Positions 62,199-64,000 of a stretch of 64,000 nt of DNA are shown here, piece after piece. The notes under the pieces were generated by a model. That model ran no database searches. It was not told the DNA's origin and saw nothing but the letters and a program-made list of their open reading frames with translations. The DNA is from Alphaproteobacteria bacterium (GTDB lineage Bacteria > Pseudomonadota > Alphaproteobacteria > Caulobacterales > Aquidulcibacteraceae). The stretch spans positions 29,970 through 93,969 of the forward strand of contig JAIXQA010000048.1 of the NCBI GenBank assembly GCA_027485915.1. Direction: 5' to 3'. The position numbers and the translations under genes were made by a program. The number at the start of each line of letters is the position of its first letter. The first letter of the stretch is position 1.

Positions 62199-62696
62199 TT
62201 AAATCAGACCATTGGTGATGCTGAAAATGGGGCCAATCATATGGCCATAACGTAACGGCGAATTTAATCGCCGTGCATCTCGCTTATGCAAATCGAGCGA
62301 GAAAACTCAGATGTTGGCAGTCATTCGCCCACCAATCTAGTGCATGTTCATATGGTAAAACTTCATGGAAGAGAAAACTTGGAATTGACAAAGTCGTATT
62401 GGGAAGAAAATCGTTTTCTTAGGGCCGCGTGATTAATCACATTAACACGCACACATTCAATTAGATTTTTATAATTTCTTTATATGCACTTATGCCTAAG
62501 TGGGAAATCAAAAAATATCCAGAAAAACAATAATATGTATCCAGATTTATACGCTACATATATTGTCAAATTCGTCGAATTATCATGAGTTTCTTTAGGT
62601 TCTTTTGACGAGATAACAATACACTCGACGTCGGGCTTATAAGACAGTGCACGAAGACGCTGTCATTGGCCCTGCGCATGTCAGAAGGAAAGTCCA
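62199..62696. other. AT-rich noncoding region with stacked palindromes
   Basis: I see no credible gene here. It holds ACGGCGA-atttaa-TCGCCGT (62255-62274), TCTCGCT/AGCGAGA (62278-62301), AAGAAAA-tcg-TTTTCTT (62404-62420) and the perfect GTGATTAATCAC (62429-62440). The last 250 bp are very AT-rich compared with the rest of the window and presumably hold the pilin promoter. No integrase follows the tRNA. Confidence 0.5.
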
Positions 62697-62867
62697 ATGA
62701 AAAAGTTCTTAAATAAGTTTCGCAAAGGCGAATCTGGTGCCACTGCAATCGAATATGGCCTCATTGCCGCCCTGATTGCGGTGGTTCTGATCACGTCAGT
62801 CGGTCGTCTGGGCAACAATATCAGTCTCCGCTTTAACTCGATTGGGACCTCAATCGGAAGCCGCTAA
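62697..62867 (+). CDS. Flp/PilA-type pilin
   Basis: 56 residues: short basic leader MKKFLNKFRKGESG, then ATAIEYGLIAALIAVVLIT, the Flp pilin processing site (G before the hydrophobic stretch, with Glu at +5 and Tyr at +6) and a short tail ending SIGSR. Tad/Cpa secretion assembles such subunits into adhesive pili. AAGGAA lies before the ATG and a terminator follows. No other tad genes are in the window. Confidence 0.92.
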   Translation: MKKFLNKFRKGESGATAIEYGLIAALIAVVLITSVGRLGNNISLRFNSIGTSIGSR

Positions 62868-62907
62868 GCTCGCTTAAATCGCGTTTGCGACGAAACATCA
62901 TCAAAAG

Positions 62908-62937
62908 AAGGTGGGGCTAACCAGTCCCACCTTTTTT
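62908..62937 (+). terminator. Intrinsic terminator of pilin gene
   Basis: AGGTGGG pairs with CCCACCT around an eight- to ten-base loop, followed by a run of six T. Confidence 0.8.
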
Positions 62938-63289
62938 ATTTGATCACGCGCGGACCCGATCTAGCCGATTCAAATGAGCAGGATCACACCCCAGTAAGTC
63001 GAATCCTAGGCCCCTTTGCGAACCTATTAGCTAAGCCAGTTTGTGAGGGCCAGTTAGCGTTCATGTAAAATACATATAATAAAATTATAAATATCTAATC
63101 TGCATATATTGAATTTATAATGCAATATTATTGAAAATATCTTGTATTTCAATCAATTTACTCTGAGTTATATAAAATTTTAGCGATGTAACATACCAAA
63201 TAACCCGAGCTTAGTCTTAGTCTCCATGCAAGTCTGAATGACTTTCATGCCTGAATGGTGTGATTTTAGTACCAGTAAGGAGATCAAGA
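62938..63289. other. AT-rich upstream region of flagellin
   Basis: Noncoding. About 63060-63240 is strongly AT-rich. I looked for a GG-N10-GC sigma-54 element and did not find a convincing one. The segment presumably holds the flagellin promoter and a leader ending in AAGGAG. Confidence 0.5.
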
Positions 63290-64000
63290 ATGATCAGCGT
63301 AAATACCAATCAAGGCGCTATGGTTGCGCTTCAAACTCTGAACCGCACAAATAGCCAGATGGCCAAGACACAAAATGCGATTGCCACCGGCCTGAAAGTT
63401 GCTTCAGCAAAAGATAATGGCGCACTGTTTGCCATTGCCAATAAAATGCGTTCCGACGTCGGTGCCTATGACCGCGTGCGTGAATCGGCAGATCGTGCCT
63501 CTTCCATCCTCGACACCGGCATTGCTGCTGGCGAGAGCATCATGGAACTTTTGAACGAAATGAAGGGTAAGGCTTTGGCCGGTACCCAAGCTGGTAACTC
63601 GACTTCTGCCCAAGCAGCCCTCGCAGCCGACTTCGTACAATTGCGGGATCAAATCACCAGCATCGTTGCCAATGCTTCGTTCGACGGTGCCAATATGATC
63701 AACGCGACACCAAGTTCTGCGGTTTCATTGGGTGATGCTGCGGGTGGTAACGCCATTACCATCACTGGCATCAACTTGTCCTTGGGCAGCGCGACCATCA
63801 GCGTCACGGCTGCCAATGTGCTGACCGATGCGACCACTTCTGCCCTAGCTTTGACCAACACAAACAACTCCATCAATGCGCTGGGGACCCAATTGGCGAC
63901 CTGGGGTGCGGGTGCGAAGCGCTTGGAAGTGCACAAAACCTTCGTTGGCAAATTGCAAGACGCATTGAACAACGGGATCGGGGCCATTGTTGACGCCGAC
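63290..64000 (+). CDS. Flagellin, N-terminal part, cut by window end
   Basis: 237 residues are visible. AAGGAG stands before ATG 63290. The D0/D1 start is ISVNTNQGAMVALQTLNRTN, then ATGLKVASAKDNGALFAIAN, followed by the long helix with SSILDTGIAAGESIMELLNE. A variable Thr/Ala/Asn-rich middle and the beginning of the C-terminal helix (KTFVGKLQDALNNGIGAIVD) follow. Resembles Caulobacter-type short flagellins without a large central domain. The stop is outside the window. Confidence 0.93.
   Translation, partial: MISVNTNQGAMVALQTLNRTNSQMAKTQNAIATGLKVASAKDNGALFAIANKMRSDVGAYDRVRESADRASSILDTGIAAGESIMELLNEMKGKALAGTQAGNSTSAQAALAADFVQLRDQITSIVANASFDGANMINATPSSAVSLGDAAGGNAITITGINLSLGSATISVTAANVLTDATTSALALTNTNNSINALGTQLATWGAGAKRLEVHKTFVGKLQDALNNGIGAIVDAD

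Noticed and set aside
62566..62748. Reverse-strand open frame of 60 residues
   Set aside because: It overlaps the pilin start, lies in AT-rich leader DNA and has no ribosome site.
62941..63289. Sigma-54 promoter for flagellin
   Set aside because: Candidate GG...GC pairs have spacers of 7-9 rather than 10 bases.

Overview
The window reads as ordinary chromosome from a free-living alphaproteobacterium, most likely in or near Caulobacterales/Hyphomonadaceae. This is inferred from three things: a complete PhyR-NepR-EcfG general stress response (GSR) locus, which is restricted to Alphaproteobacteria; four TonB-dependent receptors with almost no classical porins; and a Caulobacter-like flagellin and Flp pilin. 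No integrase, transposase, phage module or CRISPR array was seen. All assignments are from reading the sequence; no database search was possible.

Layout. 1-3.6 kb: a truncated TonB receptor divergent from a ROK regulator. 3.6-8.8 kb: a DUF3617 secreted protein, an OmpR-type two-component pair and a second TonB receptor, with TGTGACAA-type repeats in front of the regulator and the receptor. 8.9-25.3 kb: a stress region holding a fasciclin lipoprotein, a GT4 glycosyltransferase plus GH130 pair, a small ORF with Fe/Mn superoxide dismutase and CsbD, a glycine-zipper lipoprotein with DUF1328, the GSR core (PhyK-like kinase, EcfG, NepR, PhyR), RcnB-like and entericidin-like envelope proteins, heme oxygenase with a bacteriophytochrome HWE kinase, Dps, and a GSP17M-like protein. 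Eight perfect GGAAC-N16-CGTT promoters, plus one with a single mismatch, lie in front of these units. Together they look like the EcfG regulon clustered around its own regulators, with a red-light-type photoreceptor kinase as a possible input.

25.4-30.1 kb: a complete MacAB-TolC-like tripartite exporter. 30.2-33.6 kb: DUF4342, a quinone reductase-like flavoprotein, a Crp/Fnr regulator with a perfect FNR box upstream, a haloalkane dehalogenase-like hydrolase and DUF1330. 33.6-54.5 kb: a large phosphonate catabolism region. phnGHIJKLM plus DUF1045 read leftward. PhnF, a second PhnM, an EEP-family hydrolase and an ABC exporter read rightward. A leftward transporter operon then follows: two PhnD-like binding proteins, two PhnE permeases, PhnC, a hexapeptide acetyltransferase, PhnN and a transglutaminase-like protein, preceded by its own TonB receptor. 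Phosphonates could thus be carried from the outer membrane to C-P bond cleavage by genes in one place. PhnP is not visible.

54.8-62 kb: a small P-loop kinase-like protein, a serine beta-lactamase-like hydrolase, a large TonB receptor, a GNAT acetyltransferase and L-serine dehydratase. 62.1-64 kb: tRNA-Val(GAC), then AT-rich noncoding DNA carrying an Flp pilin gene and the start of a flagellin gene cut by the window end.
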